DNA from: Synechococcus sp. CBW1002
Lineage (GTDB): Bacteria > Cyanobacteriota > Cyanobacteriia > PCC-6307 > Cyanobiaceae
NCBI RefSeq assembly: GCF_015840915.1
Contig: NZ_CP060398.1
Span: forward strand, 1,612,001-1,676,000
Direction of reading: 5' to 3'
Length of the DNA: 64,000 bases
Shown piece by piece: positions 25,309 to 34,590 of the stretch. Within the stretch, counting starts at the first letter, position 1. Every line of letters starts with the position of its first letter. The notes beneath the pieces are model-generated. The model worked only from the letters and a program-made list of their open reading frames with translations, was not told where the DNA came from and ran no database searches. Made by a program: the position numbers and the translations under genes.

Positions 25309-27349
25309 TCGTGGCAGTCCCCTGGCTGTAACTCCAGAGGTTGCCCAGCACCTTCTTCACGTAGAGCCGCGTTTCCGGATAGGGGATCGCCTCCACCCAG
25401 AGTTCCGGTTCGTCCCGCAGGCGGCGCCGTTCAGCCGGGTCGGCCAGCCAGCCGGTCACGGCCCCCGGGCCGGCGTTGTAGCTGGCGATCATCGGCAGGA
25501 GCTGCTGATCCCACTGGCGAGCCAGTTGGTGCAGATAGAGGGCGCCGAGGCGGGTGTTGAGGCCGGGATCCTCCAGCTCCCGGCTGCTCATCGGCCGGCC
25601 CGCCAGCTCTGAAGCGGTACTGGGCAGCAGTTGCAGCAGCCCCACGGCGTCAGCGGGAGAGTGCACGGATGGGGTGAAACGTGATTCCTGCTTGGCCACC
25701 GCCAGCAGCAGGCTCACGGGCAGCCCTACGGGGGCTGCCGCCATCTGAAATTCCGGCAGGAAGCGCTTGGGGTGGAGGCTGCGCTCCAGCAGGGGCTGCA
25801 GCCCGCAGGGATCCGGGGCGAGCCGCAGGGAGGCCAGCTCCAGCTGCCCGAGGCCTGTCCAGTCGTCGCCGACACCCTGGCGCAGCCGCCCCTCCACCAG
25901 CAGGGTGGCGCTGTCGCCGGGCGGCACGTTGCCACGGCGCTGGCGCCATTGCTCCCAGGCCTCGAGCCGTTGATCGAGGCGCCAGAGGGTATCGAGCCCG
26001 GGATCACCGCTCCGCAGGGGCCACCAGGGCTCGCCGCTGGCGGCAGGTTCGCCGGGGTTGGGCAGGGGGGTGGCCTGTGCGTCCAGCAGGGTGTCGGCGG
26101 CGGGATCTCCCAGCTGGGCGGCGGCCCGCCAGGCGTAGTAGCCCCCGGGCCACTGCCGGCGCAGCTCCTGCCAGCGGATGAGCCCCGCCTGGCGGTCCCC
26201 CTGGCGGACCTGGGCGTAGCCCAGCCAGAAGCTGGCCCGGGCCGCCAGCGGTGCCGGCAGGGTTTCCGGGGTGATCGTGCTCAGCAGCTGGCTGGCGTCG
26301 GCCCATCGCCCTGCCAGGAGGGCGGAGCGGGCCAGCTCCCACTGCAGATCCCAGCTGGCCCGATCCGTGGGCCAGCGCCGCAGCACCGCCTGGGCGCCAC
26401 GGCCTCCGCCTGCCAGGACCGCGTGAGCCTGCACCGGCGCACTGGAGCGCCAGCGGGGTGGCAGTTGCGCCAGCAACGCGTCGGTCTGCGGCTGCAGGAC
26501 CAGCAGCCGCACGGCTTCATCGGCCTCGGGGGCCTGCGGGGCGCGGCGGACCAGCTCCAGCAGGCGCCCCTGGCCCAGGGCGTTGTCGGTGGCAGTGCCC
26601 CGCAGCAGGGCCTGGGCCAGGCTCAGCTCGGTGGCGTTGGAGCCGCGGCCACCCCTCAGGCAGGCCAGGGCGGCCTGGCCGTCGCCCAACTGGGCGAGGC
26701 CGCCGGCCAGCTGATCCCGTTGACCCGCGTTCGGTGCTGGATTCTTGAGGGCACAGGCCGCGCGGATCGGCCCGATCGCGCCGGGCCAGCGGGCTCCCCA
26801 GCGGGCCAGATGGCTGGCGCCATCCAGCAGGGCCTGGCCCTGATCGCCGGCCTCAAGGGCGGCGGCCAGGGCCGCTGGATGGGCGGGGAAGCGCTGCCGC
26901 AGCCGTTGCCGCTGGATCGGCTGTTCCCTTCCGAGGGCGTAGAGGGCATCGGCACTGCTCGGGGCGCCGGGGAAGCGGCGCAGTTGTTGCTGCCAGAGCT
27001 GGGTGGCGGCGTTGCTGTCGCCCAGGGCTTCCGCGGCCAGGGCGTCCTGTTTGAGCACCACGGCGGCGAGGGGATCGGCTCCCCAGCCCTGGTGGCGCAG
27101 GAGCTGCCTCCGTTGGCGTGGCTCCTCGCCCAGGCGGGCGTGCAGCAGGAGCGCCGCCTCCCGCCGCCGCCAGGGATCCGGGTCCCAGCGCGCCGCCCTG
27201 GTCAGTGCAGCACTGGAGACGGCGGGAGTCAGGGGTGGGCGCAGCCACTGCAGCAGGGCGCCGCCACCGAGGAGCGCCGCGCCGGTCCCCAGGGTGGTCG
27301 CCGCGATCAGCAGGGGGAAACGGGGCACGGCGTGCGGGCCAGCTGCCGG
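25253..27349 (-). CDS. Soluble lytic murein transglycosylase
   Basis: Cleaves peptidoglycan between MurNAc and GlcNAc with 1,6-anhydro product. From ATG 27349 it is 698 aa: an N-terminal membrane anchor or signal (about residues 11-35), a long Ala/Leu-rich helical superhelix with repeated TPR-like units (about 60-510), and a C-terminal SLT domain with catalytic Glu in AVAKQESRFTPSVHSPADAV, then GLLQLLPSTA and MIASYNAGPGAVTGWL. The architecture matches Slt70. Five-prime extension to 27439 is possible but Gly/Arg-rich. It is divergent to a small membrane protein 43 bp away. Confidence 0.9.
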   Translation of the reverse strand, partial: PAAGPHAVPRFPLLIAATTLGTGAALLGGGALLQWLRPPLTPAVSSAALTRAARWDPDPWRRREAALLLHARLGEEPRQRRQLLRHQGWGADPLAAVVLKQDALAAEALGDSNAATQLWQQQLRRFPGAPSSADALYALGREQPIQRQRLRQRFPAHPAALAAALEAGDQGQALLDGASHLARWGARWPGAIGPIRAACALKNPAPNAGQRDQLAGGLAQLGDGQAALACLRGGRGSNATELSLAQALLRGTATDNALGQGRLLELVRRAPQAPEADEAVRLLVLQPQTDALLAQLPPRWRSSAPVQAHAVLAGGGRGAQAVLRRWPTDRASWDLQWELARSALLAGRWADASQLLSTITPETLPAPLAARASFWLGYAQVRQGDRQAGLIRWQELRRQWPGGYYAWRAAAQLGDPAADTLLDAQATPLPNPGEPAASGEPWWPLRSGDPGLDTLWRLDQRLEAWEQWRQRRGNVPPGDSATLLVEGRLRQGVGDDWTGLGQLELASLRLAPDPCGLQPLLERSLHPKRFLPEFQMAAAPVGLPVSLLLAVAKQESRFTPSVHSPADAVGLLQLLPSTASELAGRPMSSRELEDPGLNTRLGALYLHQLARQWDQQLLPMIASYNAGPGAVTGWLADPAERRRLRDEPELWVEAIPYPETRLYVKKVLGNLWSYSQGTATIRPKPPTPGRGCSASVLP

Positions 27350-27392
27350 CATTCTGGGGATCCCTCCGCCGCCGGTGCCGCCGGCTCGGTCG

Positions 27393-27620
27393 ATGCCGCG
27401 GTTGCCGTCCCTGCCGCCCTTGCCGCCGTTGCTCACCACCCTGCCGGGAGCGGCCCAGCGGCGGCGCTCCCGGCAGATCTGGGGGGCGGCCGGGCTCGTG
27501 CTGCTGCTGCGGCCCTATCCGCCTTTCCGCTGGTTGCCGGGCTGGAGTGTGGGCCTGCTGCTGCTCTGGGCGGTGGCGGAGCTGCTGCGCTGGGCCTGCT
27601 GGCCGCGTCGCTGGCGCTGA
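27393..27620 (+). CDS. Small membrane protein of unknown function
   Basis: A 75-aa product from ATG 27393: Pro/Leu-rich N-terminus, a basic segment (AAQRRRSRQIW), two hydrophobic stretches separated by RPYPPFRWLP, and a basic C-terminus (WACWPRRWR). It sits between the divergent transglycosylase and glmM, whose start is 84 bp downstream. Short and without recognised family; retained because the membrane topology with flanking basic residues is coherent. Confidence 0.5.
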   Translation: MPRLPSLPPLPPLLTTLPGAAQRRRSRQIWGAAGLVLLLRPYPPFRWLPGWSVGLLLLWAVAELLRWACWPRRWR

Positions 27621-27704
27621 CCCGGAGTCGTGCCGCTGGCGGTGATGGCGAGGGCGGGGCGGGACACGGCGCTTAACCTGCTGCCCGCCATCGATTGCGT
27701 TGCC

Positions 27705-29141
27705 ATGCCCGGGCCGCTGCCCCCTCCGATCGGTGCACCCCTGGGTGACGCCGTCACCGGCTTCGGCACGGACGGAATCCGCGGCCGCGTCGGTACCTGC
27801 GTGACCCCGGCCCTGGCGCTGCAGGTGGGCTACTGGTGCGGGCGGGTGCTGCGCACCGACGGCCCGGTGGTGATCGGCAGTGATTCGCGCACCAGCGGAC
27901 CGATGCTGGTGGCGGCCCTCACCGCCGGTCTGACCGCCGCGGGTCGGGAGGTCTGGAACCTGGGTCTCTGCCCCACACCGGCGGTGCCCGGCACGATCCG
28001 CCGCCTCGGGCTGGCTGGTGGGCTGATGGTCTCGGCCAGCCACAACCCTCCCCACGACAACGGCATCAAGGTGTTCGGGGCTTCCGGCGCCAAGCTCAGC
28101 CGCGACCAGCAGGAGGCGATCGAGCGCGGTCTGCGGGGCACGCCGGAGACTGAGGCCGAAGCTCCGATCGGCGGCCCCAGCACTAGCGGCAACATTGCCA
28201 GCGGCTCCGAGACGTTCGGCTCTGCCTATGAGCGGGGCGACCTGCTGGAGGTCTATCGGCAGGGTCTGCTGGCCAGCGTCGAGGGGAGGCGACTGGATGG
28301 GTGCCCGGTGGTGCTCGACCTCTGCTGGGGATCGGCCGCCGCCTGTGGGGAGGCGGTCTTCCGTGACCTCGGTGCCGCGGTGACCGTGCTGCACGGCGAG
28401 CCGGATGGCCACCGCATCAATATGGGCTGTGGCAGTACCCATCTCGAGCCGCTGCGGCAGGCCGTGCTCGCCAGCGGTGCCGCCATGGGATTCGCCTTCG
28501 ATGGCGATGCCGACCGCATGCTGGCCGTCGATGGCCAGGGTCGGGTGGTGGACGGCGATCAGATCCTCTACCTCTGGGGCACGGCCCTGCAGGAGGCCGA
28601 TCAGCTGCCCCAGAACCGCATTGTGGCCACGGTGATGTCCAACCTGGGCTTCGAGCGTGCCTGGCAGGCCCGTGGCGGGGTGCTGGAGCGCACCGCCGTG
28701 GGGGATCAGTACGTCCACCAGGCGATGGAGGAGCTGGGGGCGGGTCTCGGTGGTGAGCAGTCGGGTCACATCCTCTCGGCCCGCCATGGCATGAGCGGCG
28801 ATGGCCTGCTCACCGCCCTGCAGGTGGCCACCCGCCTGCACCAGGCCGGCCTGAGCCTGGCCGATTGGCTTGAGAGCAGCTTCCGGCCCTACCCCCAGCG
28901 GCTCGTCAACGTGACCGTGCCCGATCGGCAGCGGCGGCAGCAGTGGCAGCAGTGTGAGCCGCTGCGTCGTGCGGTGGAGGCGGCCGAGCAGGCGATGGAG
29001 GGTCAGGGACGGGTGCTGGTGCGGGCCAGCGGCACCGAGCCCCTGCTGCGGGTGATGGTGGAGGCGGCCGAACAGGGCCAGGTGGATCACTGGACTCACC
29101 ACCTGGCGGCCGAGGCCGAAGCGCACCTCTGTGCGGCCTGA
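27705..29141 (+). CDS. glmM: Phosphoglucosamine mutase
   Basis: Converts glucosamine-6-phosphate to glucosamine-1-phosphate for UDP-GlcNAc, hence peptidoglycan and LPS. The 478 aa contain GFGTDGIRGRVG, the phosphoserine loop MVSASHNPPHDNGIKVFG, the metal loop AFDGDADRMLAVD, sugar-specificity loop GGEQSGHIL and phosphate-binding RASGTEPLLRV. ATG 27705 is chosen; the frame is open to 27630. It converges with an amino-sugar kinase-like gene with only 4 bp between the stops. Confidence 0.95.
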   Translation: MPGPLPPPIGAPLGDAVTGFGTDGIRGRVGTCVTPALALQVGYWCGRVLRTDGPVVIGSDSRTSGPMLVAALTAGLTAAGREVWNLGLCPTPAVPGTIRRLGLAGGLMVSASHNPPHDNGIKVFGASGAKLSRDQQEAIERGLRGTPETEAEAPIGGPSTSGNIASGSETFGSAYERGDLLEVYRQGLLASVEGRRLDGCPVVLDLCWGSAAACGEAVFRDLGAAVTVLHGEPDGHRINMGCGSTHLEPLRQAVLASGAAMGFAFDGDADRMLAVDGQGRVVDGDQILYLWGTALQEADQLPQNRIVATVMSNLGFERAWQARGGVLERTAVGDQYVHQAMEELGAGLGGEQSGHILSARHGMSGDGLLTALQVATRLHQAGLSLADWLESSFRPYPQRLVNVTVPDRQRRQQWQQCEPLRRAVEAAEQAMEGQGRVLVRASGTEPLLRVMVEAAEQGQVDHWTHHLAAEAEAHLCAA

Positions 29142-29145
29142 GGGC

Positions 29146-30204
29146 TCAGGCTGCCTGATCCGCCAGCTGCTGGGCGAGCTGGAGGGCACCGGCGCAGGCA
29201 TCGCCCCGCGGGTCCACCAGATGGGCGCCGCCCAGACGCTCCTGCAGCCGCTGGGCGAAACGCTGGTGCAGGCCCTCCAGGTGGCGCAGGGCCCCGCCGC
29301 TGGTCACCACGGCCGGGTTCTGCAGCGCAAGGGCCACGGCCACCGCCGTGACCATTGCCGCCAGGGCGGTGGCGTTGGCCTCAAGGATCGCCGCCGCCCC
29401 GGCATCGCCGTGCCTGGCCAGGTCGTGCACCACAGGCGCCAGGGCGGCGAAGCCAGCGGCGCCGAACTGCGGCTGCACCACCAGGGTCTTGATCCGCTGA
29501 GGCGCCTGGGGATCCTCCACACCCAGGTCCAGGGCCTGCCACAGGGCCCGCCGTAGCTCGGACTCCGGGGCGCGGCCATCGGCCATGCGCAGGCTCAGGG
29601 CCAGGCCATCGCGGCCGATGTCCATCGCGGAGCCGGCACCATCGAGCAGCCAGCCCCAGCCGCCGCAGCGGTGGCTGCGGCCCTGGCCGTCCTGGCCCAC
29701 GGCGATCGTGCCGGTGCCGCTGATCACCAGGATGCCGGCCCCACCCGCGAAGGCGCCATGCAGGGCGGTGCGCTCATCGCCGGTCACCTCCAGCCGTTCC
29801 AGGGGCAGCTGCAGGGCCTGAGCGGCGAGGCGTCGGCCCTCCTCCTGCACGGCGGTTCCCTGCTCGATCCCGCTGGCGCCGATCGCCGCCGCCAACAGGG
29901 GCTGCCGACCTGCCTGGGCCTGCGCCTCGGCCGGCAGCCGTTCCAGAGCGCTCTGAAGGCTGAGCTGCAGGGCCGCACGGAAGCGCTCCGGGCCATCCGG
30001 TGCCGCCAGGTGCCAGACGCCCGGACCCTCGCCTTCCGCCACGATCACGCTCTCTGCCTGTCCAGCCGCTGATGGTTCAGCCCCGGTCTCCCTGGCCACG
30101 GCCGCCGGCAGGGGCAGCGCCAGGCGGCAGCGGGTGTGGCTCTGGCCGGCGTCGAAGCCGGCGATCAGGCTCCGCGGTTGCAGTGGTGGTGGCGACCCGG
30201 TCAT
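29146..30204 (-). CDS. BadF/BadG/BcrA/BcrD-type ATPase, N-acetylglucosamine kinase-like
   Basis: A 352-aa ASKHA-fold protein: phosphate-1 loop IAGFDAGQSHTRCRL, phosphate-2 segment LVISGTGTIAVGQD, then CGGWGWLLDGAGSAMDIGRDG as in eukaryotic-type GlcNAc kinases, and the adenosine loop AVVTSGGALRHLEG. It most likely phosphorylates GlcNAc or a related amino sugar released by peptidoglycan turnover; glmM next door and the lytic transglycosylase fit this. The start codon overlaps the stop of the upstream O-antigen-ligase-like gene. Confidence 0.8.
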   Translation of the reverse strand: MTGSPPPLQPRSLIAGFDAGQSHTRCRLALPLPAAVARETGAEPSAAGQAESVIVAEGEGPGVWHLAAPDGPERFRAALQLSLQSALERLPAEAQAQAGRQPLLAAAIGASGIEQGTAVQEEGRRLAAQALQLPLERLEVTGDERTALHGAFAGGAGILVISGTGTIAVGQDGQGRSHRCGGWGWLLDGAGSAMDIGRDGLALSLRMADGRAPESELRRALWQALDLGVEDPQAPQRIKTLVVQPQFGAAGFAALAPVVHDLARHGDAGAAAILEANATALAAMVTAVAVALALQNPAVVTSGGALRHLEGLHQRFAQRLQERLGGAHLVDPRGDACAGALQLAQQLADQAA

Positions 30205-31523
30205 CAGGGGCTGTTCGCGGGCCGGACGGGCGGTGGGGCGGCCGCGAGGGTGGCCAGGCAGAACCAGGCGATCAGCTGCACCTCCGGCCGGAAGAAGATC
30301 GTGTCGGTGAGGCCCTGCACCATCAGCCCGGCGATCACCGCCACCGAGGCCAGGCAGGGCAGGGCCAGCACGCCGGACTGACGCCACTGGGCCAGCCCGG
30401 CCCTGATGCTTGCCAGAGCGAGGCCGATGCCGGCCAGCAGACCGGGAATCCCCGCTTCCACGGCCAGCTCCAGGGGGATCGAGTAGGTGCTGAGGGCGTT
30501 GAACTTGGGTTGCTGATAGAGCGGGTAGATCAGGTTGAAGGCCGTGTTGCCCGGCCCGATCCCCAGCCATGGCCTGTCGCGGATCATGTCCAGGGCCGCC
30601 AGCCAGACGTTGATGCGGAAGTTGTTGGAGCTGTCCTCGCGGCCCACCAGCAGGCTCATCGCCCGCACCCGCAGGGGCTCCACCTGGGTGACGAGCAGCA
30701 CCAGAATCAGGGCCCCGCCTCCCAGCAGCAACAGCGGAAACAGGCGCCGCCACAGCAGGGGCCAGGTCTGGGTCTGGCGGATCGCCAGCAGCAGGCCGAT
30801 CACGGCAAGGGAGGCCACCATCCCCATCCAGGCGCCGCGGCTGTAGGTGAGCACCAGAGCTGAAGCACCCAGCACCAGGGAGGCGAGAGCATAGAGCTTG
30901 CGGGCCAGGCCGGGCCAGCGCAGCAGGGCCACGATCGCCAGGGGCAGGATCGGCAGGAGATAGCCCCCCAGCAGGTTGGGGTTCTCCAGGGTGCTGTAGA
31001 TCCGCACCGTTCCGCTGGCCACTGAGTTCGGATCGGCCCAGCGGGCCAGTTCGCTGGTGTTGGCGTAGAGCTGCCGCAGGCCGATCACGCTGGTCACCAG
31101 CTCGCCGGCCAGCAGCGCTGCCACGATCCGGTCCCACCACACCGGAGCGGCGGCCAGCAGCTGGCGCATCAGGGCATAGACGGCCATGTAGCTGAGCAGT
31201 TTCAGCAACCCCTTGGCTGCGGCAGCCGGGACCGGCGAGAAGCCCGTGGCCAGCACCGCCAGGGCCAGCACCACCAGCAGCCAGCCATTGATCGGGCTCA
31301 GGCCCCGCGCCGGCGTCCGCAGGGCCCACACCAGCCAGAGCAGGCCGCTGGCCAGGATCAGCAGGCTCAGCCCTGCGCGGGTCACCAGCGGCAGGCCGGC
31401 CATCAGGGCGCAGAGCACCACCCCCGCCACCAGGGGCATCCGGCTGCTGAGGGGGCCGGCGGGGGTGTTGGCCAGAACCCCCTGCCAGCGCAGCAGCCAG
31501 GGGGTGGGGGCAGGGGAGGTCAA
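30204..31523 (-). CDS. IctB/O-antigen ligase (Wzy_C) family membrane protein
   Basis: A 439-aa polytopic membrane protein with ten to twelve helices and the Wzy_C region: [32 protein letters not shown], and the large periplasmic loop ending [15 protein letters not shown]. Cyanobacterial members were named IctB from a proposed role in inorganic-carbon accumulation, but the domain is that of O-antigen ligases and polymerases, so glycan ligation is the better supported activity. Operon with trmB upstream (4-bp overlap) and the kinase downstream. Confidence 0.85.
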   Translation of the reverse strand: MTSPAPTPWLLRWQGVLANTPAGPLSSRMPLVAGVVLCALMAGLPLVTRAGLSLLILASGLLWLVWALRTPARGLSPINGWLLVVLALAVLATGFSPVPAAAAKGLLKLLSYMAVYALMRQLLAAAPVWWDRIVAALLAGELVTSVIGLRQLYANTSELARWADPNSVASGTVRIYSTLENPNLLGGYLLPILPLAIVALLRWPGLARKLYALASLVLGASALVLTYSRGAWMGMVASLAVIGLLLAIRQTQTWPLLWRRLFPLLLLGGGALILVLLVTQVEPLRVRAMSLLVGREDSSNNFRINVWLAALDMIRDRPWLGIGPGNTAFNLIYPLYQQPKFNALSTYSIPLELAVEAGIPGLLAGIGLALASIRAGLAQWRQSGVLALPCLASVAVIAGLMVQGLTDTIFFRPEVQLIAWFCLATLAAAPPPVRPANSP

Positions 31524-32257
31524 GGGGCTGGTGGCTCCGCGGCGCAGGAGTCGGTGGTGTGCACCGGCTCAGTGGCGGGATTATCGGCGGCCAGCGCCAC
31601 CCTCTCCTCCAATCCGGGGGCGGGCGTCAGGGCGCGTTGATAGAGCACGCGGTACACCGGAAGCCCCTGCTCCAGCACCAGTCGCTCCCGTTCGGTCGGC
31701 ACCGGCAGGGGGTTGTGGTCGCGCCAGGGGCGCCGGTCCTGCGGCGGACGGGTGAAGCAGGCGCTGGCCTCGATCAGGTCCACCATCGGCTCGATCACGG
31801 CCAGCACGTCGCTCTGGATGAACAGCTCCCGGCCCGGCGCCAGGGCGGCTGCGATCGCGTGCAGCAGGGCGGGCTGCAGCACCCGCCGCTTGTGATGCTT
31901 CGTCTTGAACCAGGGGTCGGGGAACTGGATCGTGACCCGCTCCAGCCTGCCCTCCGGCAGGGCCCTGAGCCAGTCCTGCAGGCTCACATTGGCGTTGCAG
32001 AGCAGGAAGTGGAGGTTGCTGAGGCCCAGGACCTGGCGGTCGGCCTCGGCGGCCTCCACCAAGGGCCTGCGGATCTCGACGCCGAGATGGTTCCAGCCCG
32101 GATCCACCTGGGCCAGGGCCAGCAGGAAGCGGCCGCGGGCCGAGCCGATGTCGAGCCGAAGCGGCAGGGACGGATCGGCGAACAGGTCGTTCAGTGGTGG
32201 CAGGGGCCGCGGCAGCTGGTGGCGGCGGCTGAGGGGATTGACGTGTTGACGCACCAT
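31520..32257 (-). CDS. trmB: tRNA (guanine-N7-)-methyltransferase
   Basis: Adds m7G at position 46 of tRNA using SAM. The 245 aa show the SAM loop [26 protein letters not shown], and the family signature [21 protein letters not shown]-terminal residues after about 215 are a divergent tail. Overlaps the next gene by 4 bp; FIST protein lies 23 bp upstream, so a four-gene minus-strand operon is likely. Confidence 0.94.
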   Translation of the reverse strand: MVRQHVNPLSRRHQLPRPLPPLNDLFADPSLPLRLDIGSARGRFLLALAQVDPGWNHLGVEIRRPLVEAAEADRQVLGLSNLHFLLCNANVSLQDWLRALPEGRLERVTIQFPDPWFKTKHHKRRVLQPALLHAIAAALAPGRELFIQSDVLAVIEPMVDLIEASACFTRPPQDRRPWRDHNPLPVPTERERLVLEQGLPVYRVLYQRALTPAPGLEERVALAADNPATEPVHTTDSCAAEPPAP

Positions 32258-32280
32258 GGCGGCAGTGTCGCTTCCGGCGC

Positions 32281-33567
32281 TCAGGCCGCCGCTTCGGCTG
32301 CTGAGGCGACCGGGTCCACGGGTTCCTGGGGCACCAGGAAGCCGATGCTGGCGGTGTAGCCATGCAGGTGCGTGTTGCCCGCCACCGGCCCGATTTCGCC
32401 GTTGCAGAACGCCCCGGCGATCGGCACCGTCGCGAAGGCGGCGCGGCAGAGGCTCACATCCCCGTCCGGGCGGCCGTAGAGGCCCTGGCCCCGGCCCAGA
32501 CAGGCAAAGACCAATGCCGCCAGTGGCTCCGGCTCCCGTTCAGCCTGGCTGGCCAGCAGCTGGCGCAGCTCCTGGCTGGAGGCGGCGGCATCGCGCAGCT
32601 GGAACTGCACCTGCTGGCCCACCCGCATCCGCTCCGCCACGGCCACGGCGCCATTGCGGGGATCGACGCCGATCAGGTTGCGCACCAGGAAGGCCGCCGA
32701 GTCTTCGCTGCTGCTGCTGAGGCTGAAGTTGCTGCGCCCCACACCCAGGAACAGGGAGTGCTTGACGAGCTCCCGCTCCTCCGGGGTGAGGGCCGTGAGG
32801 ATTTCCTGCAGGGCGGCCACGGGGGTGTTGCGCCGCTGGCCGAGGCTCACTTCCAGCACTACGTTGCGCTGGGCCTGCTCCACTTCGAACACCGGGCCGA
32901 TCGGCCGGCAGCCCTGAGCCACCACTGCATCGAGCCGCCAGGCTCCTTCGATCAGACAGCCCACCGCGCCGGTGCAGACCGAGCCGTCAAACAGCAGGGA
33001 GCCATGGCTGGCGCTGTGCTGTCCGGCGATGCCTCCCACCTTGTCGACCCCCGCAAAGGCGTAGTCGAGGCCACTGATCAGGTCGTTGATGGCCGGACTG
33101 GAGGGATCCACCAGCAGCAGCATCGAGGCAGACGCGCCTGCGGCGGTGCCGACCCGATCGATCCAGGGTTCGGCGGGGCCGTCCAGATCAGGCAGCTGGC
33201 TGGTGTCGATCTGGAACGGGTGCAGCCTTGCACCGGGCAGGCGCAGCAGGGTCACGCTCAGGGCCGGCTCGCGCTCCAGCTCCCGCGGCACCCCGGCAGG
33301 GTCGGTGCCCACCACACCGCCGCCGACACAGCCGAGCCAATGGTTGGAGCGCAGCCGCTGGCTGAGCAGTGGCAGCAGACGTGGCAGGTCACTGGCGTAG
33401 GCGCTCGAGACAAACACCAGGGCCAGATCGGCTTCTTCCTTGCTGCTCAGTTGGCCGGCGACGGCATCCACCGCGGCCTCGAGGGAGGCCTCCTGGGAGA
33501 GCGCGCTGCGACACCAGGCAGCCGGCTCAGCTGGCTCGAGCCAGCGCAGGAATGGGAATGCGGCCAT
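32281..33567 (-). CDS. FIST-domain (FIST_N + FIST_C) sensor-like protein
   Basis: A 428-aa protein with an N-terminal FIST domain (about 35-235; [56 protein letters not shown]) and a FIST C domain (about 240-400; [39 protein letters not shown]). FIST domains are proposed to bind small ligands such as amino acids in signalling proteins. No kinase, methyl-accepting or cyclase domain is attached, and none is encoded adjacent. Confidence 0.87.
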   Translation of the reverse strand: MAAFPFLRWLEPAEPAAWCRSALSQEASLEAAVDAVAGQLSSKEEADLALVFVSSAYASDLPRLLPLLSQRLRSNHWLGCVGGGVVGTDPAGVPRELEREPALSVTLLRLPGARLHPFQIDTSQLPDLDGPAEPWIDRVGTAAGASASMLLLVDPSSPAINDLISGLDYAFAGVDKVGGIAGQHSASHGSLLFDGSVCTGAVGCLIEGAWRLDAVVAQGCRPIGPVFEVEQAQRNVVLEVSLGQRRNTPVAALQEILTALTPEERELVKHSLFLGVGRSNFSLSSSSEDSAAFLVRNLIGVDPRNGAVAVAERMRVGQQVQFQLRDAAASSQELRQLLASQAEREPEPLAALVFACLGRGQGLYGRPDGDVSLCRAAFATVPIAGAFCNGEIGPVAGNTHLHGYTASIGFLVPQEPVDPVASAAEAAA

Positions 33568-33602
33568 GGGCGGACCCTATCGCCTCAGGCAGGCTGCGGA
33601 TA

Positions 33603-34256
33603 ATGGCGTCTTCCCGTACCGCCGCCGCCGTGTTCGAGTCCGATCTCCTGTATCGCTCGCTGGTGTGGCTGGATGTGCGGCTCGCCAGCGTGTTCGCCCT
33701 GGGGCTGCCGCTGGTGCTGCTGGTCTGGGCGGCGCTGCGTCGGGAGACGGCCCTGGTGCGGCTCCTCACGATCTACTGGAAGGTGGCCAGCCTGCTGCTG
33801 GTGGCCCTGTTGCTGCTCACCGATCGCCGTCCGCTCGGCTACGCCCTGCTGGTGATTGCGCCGCTGATGATCGTGGCGTCCCTGTGGTTCTGGGTCGATC
33901 TCAACGAGGAACTGGCCGACCTGCCGCCCTGGCGTCCCTTGCCGCTCACCCTGCGCCTCTGGCGCTGGAGCCTCACGGTGCTGGCCCTGCTCGGGGCGGG
34001 CCTGGCGACCACGGCGCTTCCCTGCCTGGGGGGTGGGGCTGCCCTGGAGCGCACCCTCTGCCGTGCCTGGCTGGAGGCGCCGCAGGGCATTCATGGGGGC
34101 GTCGACCGGGTCTTTGACTTCGTCTTCGGCGCCGACTGGACGCCGGCGGTGGCGGCCTTCGTGGGCTACCTGGCCCTGGTGGGCTATGGGGTGGGGCTGT
34201 TGCAGTGGCTGCTGGTGCGGCTGCCCAAGCAGGGGAGGGTGGCCGGTGAGTTCTGA
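33603..34256 (+). CDS. DUF3177 family membrane protein
   Basis: A 217-aa cyanobacterial membrane protein with about five helices (residues 29-45, 61-76, 81-98, 122-142 and 187-205) and the motif FWVDLNEELADLPPWRPLPL between helices. Function unknown. Start ATG 33603; a longer reading frame upstream is antisense to the FIST gene. Overlaps the following gene by 11 bp. Confidence 0.8.
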   Translation: MASSRTAAAVFESDLLYRSLVWLDVRLASVFALGLPLVLLVWAALRRETALVRLLTIYWKVASLLLVALLLLTDRRPLGYALLVIAPLMIVASLWFWVDLNEELADLPPWRPLPLTLRLWRWSLTVLALLGAGLATTALPCLGGGAALERTLCRAWLEAPQGIHGGVDRVFDFVFGADWTPAVAAFVGYLALVGYGVGLLQWLLVRLPKQGRVAGEF

Positions 34257-34560
34257 GACGGGCGCTGCCGGCTGTGGGGTGCTGGCCAGGCTGGAGGAGA
34301 TCAGCCGGGACCGGCCCGATCGGGTGCTGCGGCTGCGGGGTTCCCTCGGCGAGGACCCCCTGGAGCTGCTGGTGTTCCGCGGATTTTCCAGCAGCACCAC
34401 GCACCCCACAGAGGTCGATCCCGACCAGTCGGCGTTGCCGCCGGGCGCACGGATCGAAGCCGCCGAACTGCTGGTGGGCCCCCTGCGGCCCGGTGCCGAG
34501 CAGGTGCTGCTGGGGCCGGTGCCGATGGAGCTGCTGTTGGACCCGGCCCGCTGGTGCTGA
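34246..34560 (+). CDS. Conserved cyanobacterial small protein (DUF7734-like)
   Basis: A 104-aa soluble protein from GTG 34246, overlapping the DUF3177 stop by 11 bp. Landmarks are RLRGSLGEDPLELLVFRGFS, SSSTTHPTEVDPDQSALPPG and a C-terminal GPVPMELLLDPARWC. Cyanobacterial and plastid homologues with the same VFRGFSSSTTHPT block are known without function. Family name given from memory and to be treated as provisional. Confidence 0.72.
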   Translation: MSSETGAAGCGVLARLEEISRDRPDRVLRLRGSLGEDPLELLVFRGFSSSTTHPTEVDPDQSALPPGARIEAAELLVGPLRPGAEQVLLGPVPMELLLDPARWC

Positions 34561-34590
34561 GGTGCCTGGCCGGCTGAACTCCGGCTCAAT

